Below, in pieces: positions 44,672 through 52,992 of a stretch of 64,000 nucleotides of DNA. Source of the DNA: Winogradskyella sediminis (GTDB lineage Bacteria > Bacteroidota > Bacteroidia > Flavobacteriales > Flavobacteriaceae); assembly GCF_003387355.1 (NCBI RefSeq), contig NZ_QUNH01000003.1, forward strand, positions 186,001 to 250,000. The letters run 5' to 3'. The notes beneath the pieces are model-generated. The model was not told the DNA's origin, made no database searches, and saw nothing but the letters and a program-made list of their open reading frames with translations. Position numbers and translations under genes: made by a program. Each line of letters begins with the position of its first letter. The first letter of the stretch is position 1.

Positions 44672-46105
44672 TTAAAACTGAAAATATATAAATTGTTGTT
44701 CTTCACCTGTAAAACTAAACATCAATATAATAAGTAGAATATAAAAAGCCCAACGAATTGGTTTTTTCATAAAATCAATTTTTTCAATAGCATACTGTCC
44801 ACTTCTTCCTAGCCATTCAGTAGCAATAAAAAATAATACTAAGGTTAATATTGTTGATGGCAATACTTCAATTTCAGAAAAGAGTGATGTATCAAACATA
44901 TTATATAAGTAAGAAAAAGCGTGAGCAACTGAATCGGCTCTAAAAAACACCCATGCAATAAGTGTGATAAAGAACGTGAATGCCATTTGTCTTAGTTCTT
45001 TTAGGGTTGGGAAATATTTTCCTTCAGCAACTAAATTAGTATTGATTCTATTTTTTTTAGTTAGTAATAATGGTAAAAAGTAGAGTGCATTTAAGGCTCC
45101 CCAGATTATAAAGGTCCAGTTTGCTCCATGCCAAAAACCGCTAACAATAAAAATAATAAAGGTATTTCTAATCTTCATCTTTAGCCCACCTCTACTGCCT
45201 CCTAAAGGAATATAAAGATAATCTCTAAACCAAGTAGAAAGAGAAATATGCCAACGTCTCCAAAATTCTGCTATATCTCTAGAAAAATATGGAAAGGCAA
45301 AATTTCTTTTTAAATTAAAACCAAATAATCTAGAAACACCAATAGCAATATCTGAATACCCTGAAAAATCACCATAAATTTGAAAAGCAAAGAAAAAAGC
45401 ACCAAGTAACAATGTACTACCATTGTATTCTGTGTGGTTATTAAAAATAATATTAGCATATTTTGCGCAATTATCAGCAATTACAATTTTTTTAAATAAA
45501 CCCCAAAGTACTTGACGTAGACCATCTACTGCATTTTTGTAATTAAATTTTCGTTCAATAGAAAATTGAGGTAGGAGATTGGTTGCTCTTTCAATGGGTC
45601 CTGCAACTAATTGCGGGAAAAAGCTAACAAAAGCCATAAAACCAACAAAGTCTTTAGTTGGCTCTAGTTTTTTATTATAAACATCAATTGTGTAACTCAA
45701 TGTTTGAAAAGTATAGAAGCTAATACCAACAGGTAATATAATATTTAATGTATTTATGCTCAATTCAGATCCGAAAAATGTAAATGAGTCTATTAAGCTA
45801 TCAATAAAGAAATTATAATATTTAAAGAAGCCTAAGAAACCTAGGTTAACACATATGCTAATCCATAATAAAATTTTACGAGTCTTTAGTTTCTCTTTTT
45901 TGCCAAGTGCCAAACCTATGGAATAATCTACTAAAGTACTAAAGAGAATAAGAGATAGAAACCTCCAATCCCACCAACCATAAAATACATAGCTAGCAAG
46001 AGCTATTAATACGTTTTGTGATTTAATACGTTTACCACCAATTACCCAATATAGTCCGAAAACTATAGGAAGAAATATAAAGAACTCTAAAGAATTGAAT
46101 AGCAT
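44672..46105 (-). CDS. MBOAT family O-acyltransferase (AlgI-like), copy 1
   Basis: Polytopic membrane protein of 477 residues with 10-12 helices. It opens with MLFNSLEFFIFLPIVFGLYW, the AlgI-type start, and contains SFFPQLVAGPIERATNLLPQ, DIAEFWRRWHISLSTWFRDY and VSGFWHGANWTFIIWG with the invariant catalytic histidine. It moves acyl groups from a cytoplasmic donor across the membrane to an SGNH-like partner. Copy 2 at 47090 has the same length and is collinear over its whole length, so the pair arose by duplication. Confidence 0.94.
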   Translation of the reverse strand: MLFNSLEFFIFLPIVFGLYWVIGGKRIKSQNVLIALASYVFYGWWDWRFLSLILFSTLVDYSIGLALGKKEKLKTRKILLWISICVNLGFLGFFKYYNFFIDSLIDSFTFFGSELSINTLNIILPVGISFYTFQTLSYTIDVYNKKLEPTKDFVGFMAFVSFFPQLVAGPIERATNLLPQFSIERKFNYKNAVDGLRQVLWGLFKKIVIADNCAKYANIIFNNHTEYNGSTLLLGAFFFAFQIYGDFSGYSDIAIGVSRLFGFNLKRNFAFPYFSRDIAEFWRRWHISLSTWFRDYLYIPLGGSRGGLKMKIRNTFIIFIVSGFWHGANWTFIIWGALNALYFLPLLLTKKNRINTNLVAEGKYFPTLKELRQMAFTFFITLIAWVFFRADSVAHAFSYLYNMFDTSLFSEIEVLPSTILTLVLFFIATEWLGRSGQYAIEKIDFMKKPIRWAFYILLIILMFSFTGEEQQFIYFQF

Positions 46106-46117
46106 GTTATCGCTTTA

Positions 46118-47089
46118 CTAGTTGTTTTTCGTTTGTTTTAATGCTTCTACAAGCTGCATACTCGCTTTTTTAGCACCTTTATAGTTTAGGTGGTGATAAT
46201 CTGCGAAATCTTTATCATTATATAGGTACTGATCATCCTTATATGTGTTTAAGTCAAAAAAAGGAACTTGTTGTTCAGCTAAGTAAGAATCAAAAAAAAT
46301 AGCTTCATCATCAGGGTCAGTTAATTCTAATCTTGTTGGAGGGTAAGCGGTTCTAACACAAATTAATTTTGCATTATTAGAACTTACCAATGCTTGTATT
46401 TTATTAAAATACGTGTTAAATCGGTCTCTATTGAAGGACGATGTAGAGAAGTTTGCAATGGGTTCGTAATTTGATATTTGAGTATCACTGACAATAGTTG
46501 TGTCATACAAATATCCTTTTATCCAATTGTCTTCTTTTCTCAAAGATTTATTTTTAGATAAAATCCCTGCAATATCTTGCTTAATATAGTTCTTGAACTT
46601 TACAACGGGAATACTATAATTTAAAATTCCGCTGTTGCCATAGCCTTCGTAAATGAGATTTAATTGCCTTTTCTTAGAGTTAAAGAATGAGCTATTTGAA
46701 AACGTCTGGTAATAATCGTATGACTCATCAGACGCCTCAAAAAACATATCTAAAACAATATATTTAGGATTTTGATATTCAAATATTTCTTGTAACGAAT
46801 AATAGGTTTCTGCAATGTCTTGGGCAGAGGTTGCCATATTATACGAGTTGGTATTTAAAACTGAATCAATAATTATTGGATTAAATGACGCATAACACCT
46901 GCTTGTGCCAATTAAAATTAGATCGAAAGTGTTTTTGTTATTATGAATTGCTTCCCACTTTAGGTAATTTCTATTGGTTTTATTTTTTACAGATTTGTAA
47001 GTAGGATACTCATAGAGTATTGCTATTATGGTATTTAAAATTATAAATACTAATAAACCTAAAGCAAACTGTTTTAAGAATTTTTTCAT
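46118..47089 (-). CDS. Membrane-anchored SGNH-like protein, partner of MBOAT 2
   Basis: Protein of 323 residues with one N-terminal helix (about 8-25) and an outer domain. The nucleophile region reads LILIGTSRCYASFNP (Ser63), the GTSR variant, and the C-terminal block is DYHHLNYKGAKKA with Asp297 and His300 in D-x-x-H. It shows no clear similarity by eye to the SGNH-like protein at 43722 apart from these blocks, although both pair with near-identical-type MBOAT proteins. It starts one base before the end of MBOAT copy 2 and probably completes a second acylation module with another acceptor site. Confidence 0.72.
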   Translation of the reverse strand: MKKFLKQFALGLLVFIILNTIIAILYEYPTYKSVKNKTNRNYLKWEAIHNNKNTFDLILIGTSRCYASFNPIIIDSVLNTNSYNMATSAQDIAETYYSLQEIFEYQNPKYIVLDMFFEASDESYDYYQTFSNSSFFNSKKRQLNLIYEGYGNSGILNYSIPVVKFKNYIKQDIAGILSKNKSLRKEDNWIKGYLYDTTIVSDTQISNYEPIANFSTSSFNRDRFNTYFNKIQALVSSNNAKLICVRTAYPPTRLELTDPDDEAIFFDSYLAEQQVPFFDLNTYKDDQYLYNDKDFADYHHLNYKGAKKASMQLVEALKQTKNN

Positions 47090-48523
47090 TTAAAACTGAA
47101 AATAAATAAATGCTTGTTCTTCTCCTGTGAAAAGAAACATTAGCATAATTAGTACCATATATAAAGACCATCGTAATGGTTTATTTATTTTATCTACTCT
47201 CTCTAATGCATATTCTCCATGTCTTCCTAACCATTCTATTATCATAAATACTAAAACCAAGAATAAAACTGTAAAAGGTATGATAGCTGGTTTAGAAAAC
47301 AGTGAAACAGTAAATATACTTTGTAAATATTCTATGGCGTGTGTTACAGAATCTGCTCTAAAAAATACCCATGCTAATAAGGTTATAAAAAAGGTATTTG
47401 TCATTTGTAAAATTTCTTTAAAGCTAGGGAGTAATTTGTTTTCTGCAACGATATCAGTATTTACTCTATTTTTATTTGTAAGTAATAGAGGTAAAAAATA
47501 CAGAGCATTTAAACCTCCCCAAATAATAAATGTCCAATTTGCTCCATGCCAAAAACCACTGACAAGAAATATAATAAATACATTTCTAATTTTTTTGTTT
47601 AGGCTTCCTCTACTACCACCTAGGGGAATATATATATAATCCCTGAACCAAGTAGATAAAGAGATGTGCCAACGCCTCCAGAATTCAGCTATATCTCTGG
47701 AAAAATATGGGAAAGCAAAATTTTGTTTTAGGTTGAATCCAAAAAATCTAGACACACCTATGGCAATATCTGAATATCCAGAGAAATCACCATAAATTTG
47801 AAAGGCAAATAGAAAGGCTCCTAAAAGTAAAGTGCTTCCTGAATAGTCATCTGAGTTATTAAATATAATATTAGCGTATTTTGCACAATTGTCTGCAATG
47901 ACCACTTTTTTAAATAAACCCCAAATTACTTGGCGCATTCCGTTAACAGCATTAGCGTAATCAAATTGACGTTTACTATAAAACTGTGGTAATAAATGGG
48001 TTGCTCTCTCAATAGGGCCAGCCACTAATTGAGGAAAAAAACTAACAAATGCAAAAAAAGCAATAATGTTTTGAGTCGGTTTTAGACGTTTTTTATAGAC
48101 ATCTATAGTATAGCTTAAAGTTTGAAACGTATAAAAACTAATACCTACTGGTAGAATGATGTTTAATGTATTAGGGCTAATTTCGGATCCGAAGAATGAA
48201 AATGAAGCTATAAAGCTCTCAACAAAAAAGTTATAATATTTAAAGAAGCCTAAAAAACCAATGTTAATGCAGATACTCGTCCAGAGTAACAATTTACGTT
48301 TTACTTGTTTGTTTTCCTTACTTAATAGTACTCCAATACCATAATCAATAAATGAACTAAATATAATGAGCGAAAGAAATCTCCAATCCCACCATCCATA
48401 AAAAACATAGCTGGCAATTACAATAAGAAAGTTTTGGTGCTTCAAATTTTTATTAAATACAAACCAATAAAGAATAAAAACTATCGGTAGAAATAAAAAA
48501 AAATCAAGCGAGTTAAAAAGCAT
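47090..48523 (-). CDS. MBOAT family O-acyltransferase (AlgI-like), copy 2
   Basis: 477-residue polytopic acyltransferase, first gene of the long -strand operon. Motifs as in copy 1 with small changes: MLFNSLDFFLFLPIVFILYW, SFFPQLVAGPIERATHLLPQ, DIAEFWRRWHISLSTWFRDY and VSGFWHGANWTFIIWG with the catalytic His. The C-terminal ends of the two copies also match (LFTGEEQAFIYFQF and SFTGEEQQFIYFQF). Together with the SGNH-like gene directly downstream it should form one O-acylation unit. Confidence 0.94.
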   Translation of the reverse strand: MLFNSLDFFLFLPIVFILYWFVFNKNLKHQNFLIVIASYVFYGWWDWRFLSLIIFSSFIDYGIGVLLSKENKQVKRKLLLWTSICINIGFLGFFKYYNFFVESFIASFSFFGSEISPNTLNIILPVGISFYTFQTLSYTIDVYKKRLKPTQNIIAFFAFVSFFPQLVAGPIERATHLLPQFYSKRQFDYANAVNGMRQVIWGLFKKVVIADNCAKYANIIFNNSDDYSGSTLLLGAFLFAFQIYGDFSGYSDIAIGVSRFFGFNLKQNFAFPYFSRDIAEFWRRWHISLSTWFRDYIYIPLGGSRGSLNKKIRNVFIIFLVSGFWHGANWTFIIWGGLNALYFLPLLLTNKNRVNTDIVAENKLLPSFKEILQMTNTFFITLLAWVFFRADSVTHAIEYLQSIFTVSLFSKPAIIPFTVLFLVLVFMIIEWLGRHGEYALERVDKINKPLRWSLYMVLIMLMFLFTGEEQAFIYFQF

Positions 48524-48842
48524 AGTTGGTTAAATTTGAGTCGTTTTTATGCTAAATCATAATTGCGTCAGGTAAATATGATAGTTAATAATTGTAATGT
48601 CAAAATAATTCTTTGAACTTACAATTATAAGGTATTATCTACATATTATGGTGGTGAAAATAAACTAAACGGTTAAAATGTAATTATTTGCGACGTCACT
48701 TTATTGTATTGAAATTAACTAAACTCATCGGTTAATTCCTTTTTAGGAAAAAGAATTTAACACTTATAATTAAACATTGTTGTTGGTATACAATTTGCAC
48801 AATAACCGTGTTAATATGCAGGGTATATAGGTAAAGTATGTT
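48524..48842. other. Spacer between two -strand polysaccharide gene blocks
   Basis: 319 AT-rich bases with the presumed promoter of the operon starting at 48523. No exact TAnnTTTG on the - strand, no terminator-like hairpin and no repeat is evident to me. Confidence 0.5.
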
Positions 48843-50033
48843 TTAGGTGAATTCTACGGTCTCGTCATCGATGAGGTAACCTAGATAAACAAAAATAGCC
48901 ATAAGGTATGGTTGGTTGATTACACTATGTAAACTCAGCATAAACACGCACATGGCTAGTAGCATTGGGAGAACAAAATATCTTATGTTTTCTGAACATG
49001 AAAAGGCTCTATGATAGTAGACACCCAGCATAATTATAAAGAATAGTAAAACAAAAATTCCAGCATCTGCCCAAATAGCAATAAATGTATTATGCGTTTG
49101 ATGAAGAGCTCCAAAGTCAACACCGTTACCCATAAGTGGATTTTTATAAATATAATGCAAAACCTCTGCTACTAATTCACTTCGTCCTGAATCATCAATT
49201 TCCTCAAAATTTAATGACAAAACATTCACTAGGTTATTAATTTTATCTCTTTGTTGTCCTACTAAGTCCATATTGGCTGTGAGACTGTTTAAGTTTAAGA
49301 GCAAAAGGTATACTATGGGTAACAAGCAAATTCCAAATATGAGTTTTAATCCAGTAAAAAATTTACTGTTCAGTATTACTAAAGAAATAATAAATACCGA
49401 GAGTCCTGTAGTAGAAAAGGTAATAAACAAGCTATAGAATACAACTGCTAATATGCCTATTTTAAGAATTTTAAAGATTATTTTCTGAGGATTATAAACT
49501 TTATAAATAAAAATAAAAGTAAGTACCGTAACTAAAGCCATGTTATTGGCATCTCCATATACACCTTGAGCTCTATCTACCACATATTCTCCCACTCCTT
49601 GAACATCGAGATCAAAATTTATGCTATTAAAATAAATACACGTAAGGCAAGATAAGATTAGTGAAATTATAGCTGTTTTTTCAAATACCTTTCGGTTCTC
49701 AGGCAAACTGAGATAGTAGTAAAATCCTAATACGTAGAAAAAAGGAATTGTACTCGCTACAATATTTGTGTAATTGTTATGCATTGCTCCAGAAAAAATG
49801 GCAATGACAAAATAAATTATGTAAAAATAAATCCAGAGTCTCGCTGTTCTTGAGAACTCACCTCTGTTTCTTAGGGTTAAAACGATTCCTAATAGAATTA
49901 AACCTAAACAAAAATATGCTATTATCTGCGCTAGTACTGTAGAAATAAACATCGTTACTAAAACCTGAAGGTTGAGTACAGTAATAACAAAAGGTACTAA
50001 AAAACAAAGGTGTATAGTTAATTTGTTTTTCAT
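48843..50033 (-). CDS. Wzy-like O-antigen/capsule polymerase
   Basis: Polytopic membrane protein of 396 residues with about ten helices and a larger outer loop (about 235-310) containing GRSELVAEVLHYIYKNPLMG then GNGVDFGALHQTHNTFIAIW, the pattern of Wzy_C/O-antigen ligase family proteins. It is expected to polymerise lipid-linked repeat units on the periplasmic face. It lies two bases downstream of a glycosyltransferase gene and in one unit with the flippase, as usual for Wzx/Wzy systems. A WaaL-type ligase is an alternative. Confidence 0.83.
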   Translation of the reverse strand: MKNKLTIHLCFLVPFVITVLNLQVLVTMFISTVLAQIIAYFCLGLILLGIVLTLRNRGEFSRTARLWIYFYIIYFVIAIFSGAMHNNYTNIVASTIPFFYVLGFYYYLSLPENRKVFEKTAIISLILSCLTCIYFNSINFDLDVQGVGEYVVDRAQGVYGDANNMALVTVLTFIFIYKVYNPQKIIFKILKIGILAVVFYSLFITFSTTGLSVFIISLVILNSKFFTGLKLIFGICLLPIVYLLLLNLNSLTANMDLVGQQRDKINNLVNVLSLNFEEIDDSGRSELVAEVLHYIYKNPLMGNGVDFGALHQTHNTFIAIWADAGIFVLLFFIIMLGVYYHRAFSCSENIRYFVLPMLLAMCVFMLSLHSVINQPYLMAIFVYLGYLIDDETVEFT

Positions 50034-50035
50034 TT

Positions 50036-51097
50036 TTATAGCGCTTCAAAAATTTCTAGATACTTAGAATAAATGGTTTCAATATTATACCGATCTAATG
50101 ATTTTATGCCTTGTCTAGCTAATTCTATTCTTTTTTTTGGATTTTTTATTAATTTATCTAATTCTATGCTCATTAATTCCATATTCTGATCTTCAACCAA
50201 AATACCATTAACGTTATGAGTTATGATTTCTGAAGGTCCAGAAATACAATCATAAGAAATACAGGCCATACCTTGTGACATAGCTTCTAGTAATACCATT
50301 GGTAAACCTTCAAATCTAGAAGTCATGATGTAAATTTCAGAATCTCTCATAATTTTAGAAACCTCATTAGAAAAACCTTCAAATATCACTTTGTCTTCTA
50401 AGTTTTCTTTTTTTACAAGGTTCTTTAAATATTGTGTTCCTTCTTCACCTCCGCCAACAATTTTTAATTTCCAATGAGGATAATTTGCTAAAATAGGTCC
50501 AATTAATCTTATCAAATTATCAAATCCCTTATGGTGATATCGGTTAAGTGATCCAACTGCTAAGATAGTCTTATTTCGATCTCTGCTTTTTTCTTTAAAA
50601 ACATCAAAGGAACAAGGGTTGGGCATAACAAACGTATTGACATTTCTCTGTTCATAAAAATCCTTATCAAAACTGGTAAGTACTGTTAAAGCGTTACTAT
50701 ATCTATAGGCATACTTTCTAGTTATTTTGCCAATAAAATCTGTCTCTTCTAGGTGGTTGTTGTGTTCGGAAGCAATTAGTTTTATTCCATAAAGTTTACT
50801 TATAAGCGTTCCTATTAAATTTGTGTGAATCATAAAGGAAATTAAAACATCTGGTCTATTTTTTTTGGAATAATAATAATGTGCCAAATTTTTTAAACTT
50901 CTTACCATGTGATTTTTAATCTTTCCATGATGAAGTCTAATGCGTTTAATATCCTTTCCCGGTTGCCAGACATCTGGTTCGTTAAAAGTTATAATGGATA
51001 CTTCATGCCCTTTAACTTTGAAATGATCAGCGAGTATAACCAATACACGTTCTGCACCTCCCGAAGCTAGAGAGTTAACAACAAAATCTATTTTCAT
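50036..51097 (-). CDS. Glycosyltransferase family 4
   Basis: GT-B enzyme of 353 residues. Opens with IDFVVNSLASGGAERVLVIL and has HKGFDNLIRLIGPILANYPH and the EX7E region TSRFEGLPMVLLEAMSQGMA. It overlaps the flippase stop by one base and sits two bases before the polymerase gene, forming a flippase-transferase-polymerase unit. Sugar specificity unknown. Confidence 0.92.
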   Translation of the reverse strand: MKIDFVVNSLASGGAERVLVILADHFKVKGHEVSIITFNEPDVWQPGKDIKRIRLHHGKIKNHMVRSLKNLAHYYYSKKNRPDVLISFMIHTNLIGTLISKLYGIKLIASEHNNHLEETDFIGKITRKYAYRYSNALTVLTSFDKDFYEQRNVNTFVMPNPCSFDVFKEKSRDRNKTILAVGSLNRYHHKGFDNLIRLIGPILANYPHWKLKIVGGGEEGTQYLKNLVKKENLEDKVIFEGFSNEVSKIMRDSEIYIMTSRFEGLPMVLLEAMSQGMACISYDCISGPSEIITHNVNGILVEDQNMELMSIELDKLIKNPKKRIELARQGIKSLDRYNIETIYSKYLEIFEAL

Positions 51098-52428
51098 TAG
51101 ATTAGTTTTTTATATTGTTTATATGTGTATCCAAAATAGAAACAACTACTTATAATAAATACCAAAGACGTGCTCATTGCTAATCCATAAACTCCATAAT
51201 ATTTAATTAAAATAATGTTTAATATGATATTAATAATGAGATTTACTAGAGATATCCAAGCCATAAAGCTGTTTTTATTAATACTTGTTAAGAATTTAAC
51301 AATTATTAAGGTGCAAAGATAGAAAGGAACATTCAGAAACAAAATTTGTTGAATAGCAGATACTTTTAATGTATCGTCATGAGTAAATTGATCTCTTTCT
51401 AACCAGAGTTCAATAATCCAATCTGAGATAAATATTCCAATTAAAGTAGCTACTAGTACTCCTAGAAATACCCATTTTAATATTTTAAATAAATACAGGT
51501 AGGCCTTTTTAATATCTTCAATAACTAATCTCGAAAAATGAGGTAATAGCACATTTCCTAGAGACATAATTACAATAGCAACACCAAAGGCAGGAATTCT
51601 ATTGGCGTAACTTAAAGCTGCTAATGACCCTACAATTAATTGACCTGCAAAAAATTGATCTACAAAATTATTCATAGCTGAGAGAAAACCAGAAGATACT
51701 TTAGGAGGTAGTTGCCTTATCATTAATCTTGAGTTATTATTTAAAATAGGCTTTCCTATTGCTATTACTCTGTATCTAATAGAGAAATATAATAAAAATA
51801 TAAAACCAACAAGAGTACCAGCTATTGTTCCGTATGCCAAAACCATAGGACCTAATTCGTCTAAAAATAAGAAAAGAAAGAGAATCATTGTTAATAATGG
51901 AAATAGTCCATATACCGTAGATATTAAAAAGCGATTTTCAACTTCTAGTAGCCCAACAAGTACAGACTCTATAGCCCAAAATATTAAACATGGTAAAATA
52001 ACATGTAGTTGGTCTTTCACTAGTTGGTAATTCGCTTCTGGTTGATTAGGGTAAATAATATCTAAAATAAGATCTATCGATAAATATGAGAATAATATAG
52101 ATACAATTGCAATGCCAATGGTTATCAGGAAAACAACACTTTGAAAGCTAGACCTATTACCTTCATTTTTTAATTCAGCTATATAATTTGGTATAAATAA
52201 GTTTGTAAGTGAACTAATAAATACGCTATTTATAAAAGTAGGTATCAGAGAAGCAATGATAAAAGTGTCAATGACGACGTCTAGTCCAAAACTACCAGCA
52301 ATAATAGTTTCCTTATAAAATGCAACCCCTTTTATAAGAAAGGTAATTACGGCTACAATTGCCATACTTTTAAAGATGGGATTCTGTAGTGCAATGTTTG
52401 CTTTTTCTAAGAGTTTCTTTACTAACAT
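51097..52428 (-). CDS. Wzx/MurJ-like lipid-linked oligosaccharide flippase
   Basis: Polytopic MOP-superfamily protein of 443 residues with about 12-14 helices. Recognisable MviN/MurJ-like features are KETIIAGSFGLDVVIDTFIIASLIP and the later MIRQLPPKVSSGFLSAMNNFVDQ, where a buried polar pattern is typical. MurJ itself is longer, and a housekeeping murJ is expected elsewhere, so the genomic setting supports a Wzx role: moving undecaprenyl-linked repeat units to the periplasm. First gene of the unit with glycosyltransferase and Wzy. Confidence 0.85.
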   Translation of the reverse strand: MLVKKLLEKANIALQNPIFKSMAIVAVITFLIKGVAFYKETIIAGSFGLDVVIDTFIIASLIPTFINSVFISSLTNLFIPNYIAELKNEGNRSSFQSVVFLITIGIAIVSILFSYLSIDLILDIIYPNQPEANYQLVKDQLHVILPCLIFWAIESVLVGLLEVENRFLISTVYGLFPLLTMILFLFLFLDELGPMVLAYGTIAGTLVGFIFLLYFSIRYRVIAIGKPILNNNSRLMIRQLPPKVSSGFLSAMNNFVDQFFAGQLIVGSLAALSYANRIPAFGVAIVIMSLGNVLLPHFSRLVIEDIKKAYLYLFKILKWVFLGVLVATLIGIFISDWIIELWLERDQFTHDDTLKVSAIQQILFLNVPFYLCTLIIVKFLTSINKNSFMAWISLVNLIINIILNIILIKYYGVYGLAMSTSLVFIISSCFYFGYTYKQYKKLI

Positions 52429-52869
52429 TTTCAGTTAACTAATGCCTTCTAATTATTGGTAAATAAACTTAACCGCGTCAAACATTATACAATAAGGTCG
52501 ATTATATTTTGACGTGATGATATTAGTTACTGTAGGTTAAAGTTTATTTAGGCATAATAATTATAAGGTCACAAATATGAAAAAAATAATTGAAACTCAG
52601 ATTATTATTATATAAACTCAATAGATTTCGGTTTAACTACAATGTTACTATTTTAAGTATTTTCAAATATGAACTATATGAGTTTATTTTTTTCGATTCA
52701 ACATCACTATTTATTATAAAGGACGACTTATTGAAAAAGCTTTTTTGTAATAAAATCCGTTAAAGTGTTAAATGTCTCGATGACAAACATCTAGATATAA
52801 AATTAAACCGTATATAAGTTTATGAAATTTGAATACATTTTTTTGTATTTAAAAACCTACAAAAGAACA
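52429..52869. other. Divergent AT-rich spacer upstream of the giant T9SS protein gene
   Basis: Part of a 564-base gap between the flippase gene (-) and the giant gene (+). Apart from the repeats at 52870-52918 it holds no open frame, strong hairpin or consensus promoter that I can identify. Confidence 0.5.
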
Positions 52870-52918
52870 CATTTTAACGAATAATTAAGCATTATAATGC
52901 ATTTTGACGAATAATTAA
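52870..52918 (+). repeat. Two 19-base direct repeats upstream of the giant gene
   Basis: CATTTTAACGAATAATTAA at 52870-52888 and CATTTTGACGAATAATTAA at 52900-52918 differ at one base and begin exactly 30 bases apart, about three helical turns, so both face the same side of the helix. They end 74 bases before the start codon and are good candidates for activator sites or a recent small duplication. Confidence 0.65.
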
Positions 52919-52992
52919 TCCTTTAAACTAAAAAAATACATTTTAATTTTATAGATTGCCGAACCTACTTAATTAAAATGCCCTAAGAATTT

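Noticed and set aside
47127..47639. A 170-codon + strand open frame inside MBOAT copy 2
   Set aside because: The - strand frame encodes a clear MBOAT protein with catalytic motifs; the + frame has no recognisable domain.
51097..52428. Flippase as the housekeeping lipid II flippase MurJ
   Set aside because: MurJ-like motifs are present, but the gene overlaps a glycosyltransferase gene and precedes a Wzy-like gene, which fits Wzx better. Not excluded.
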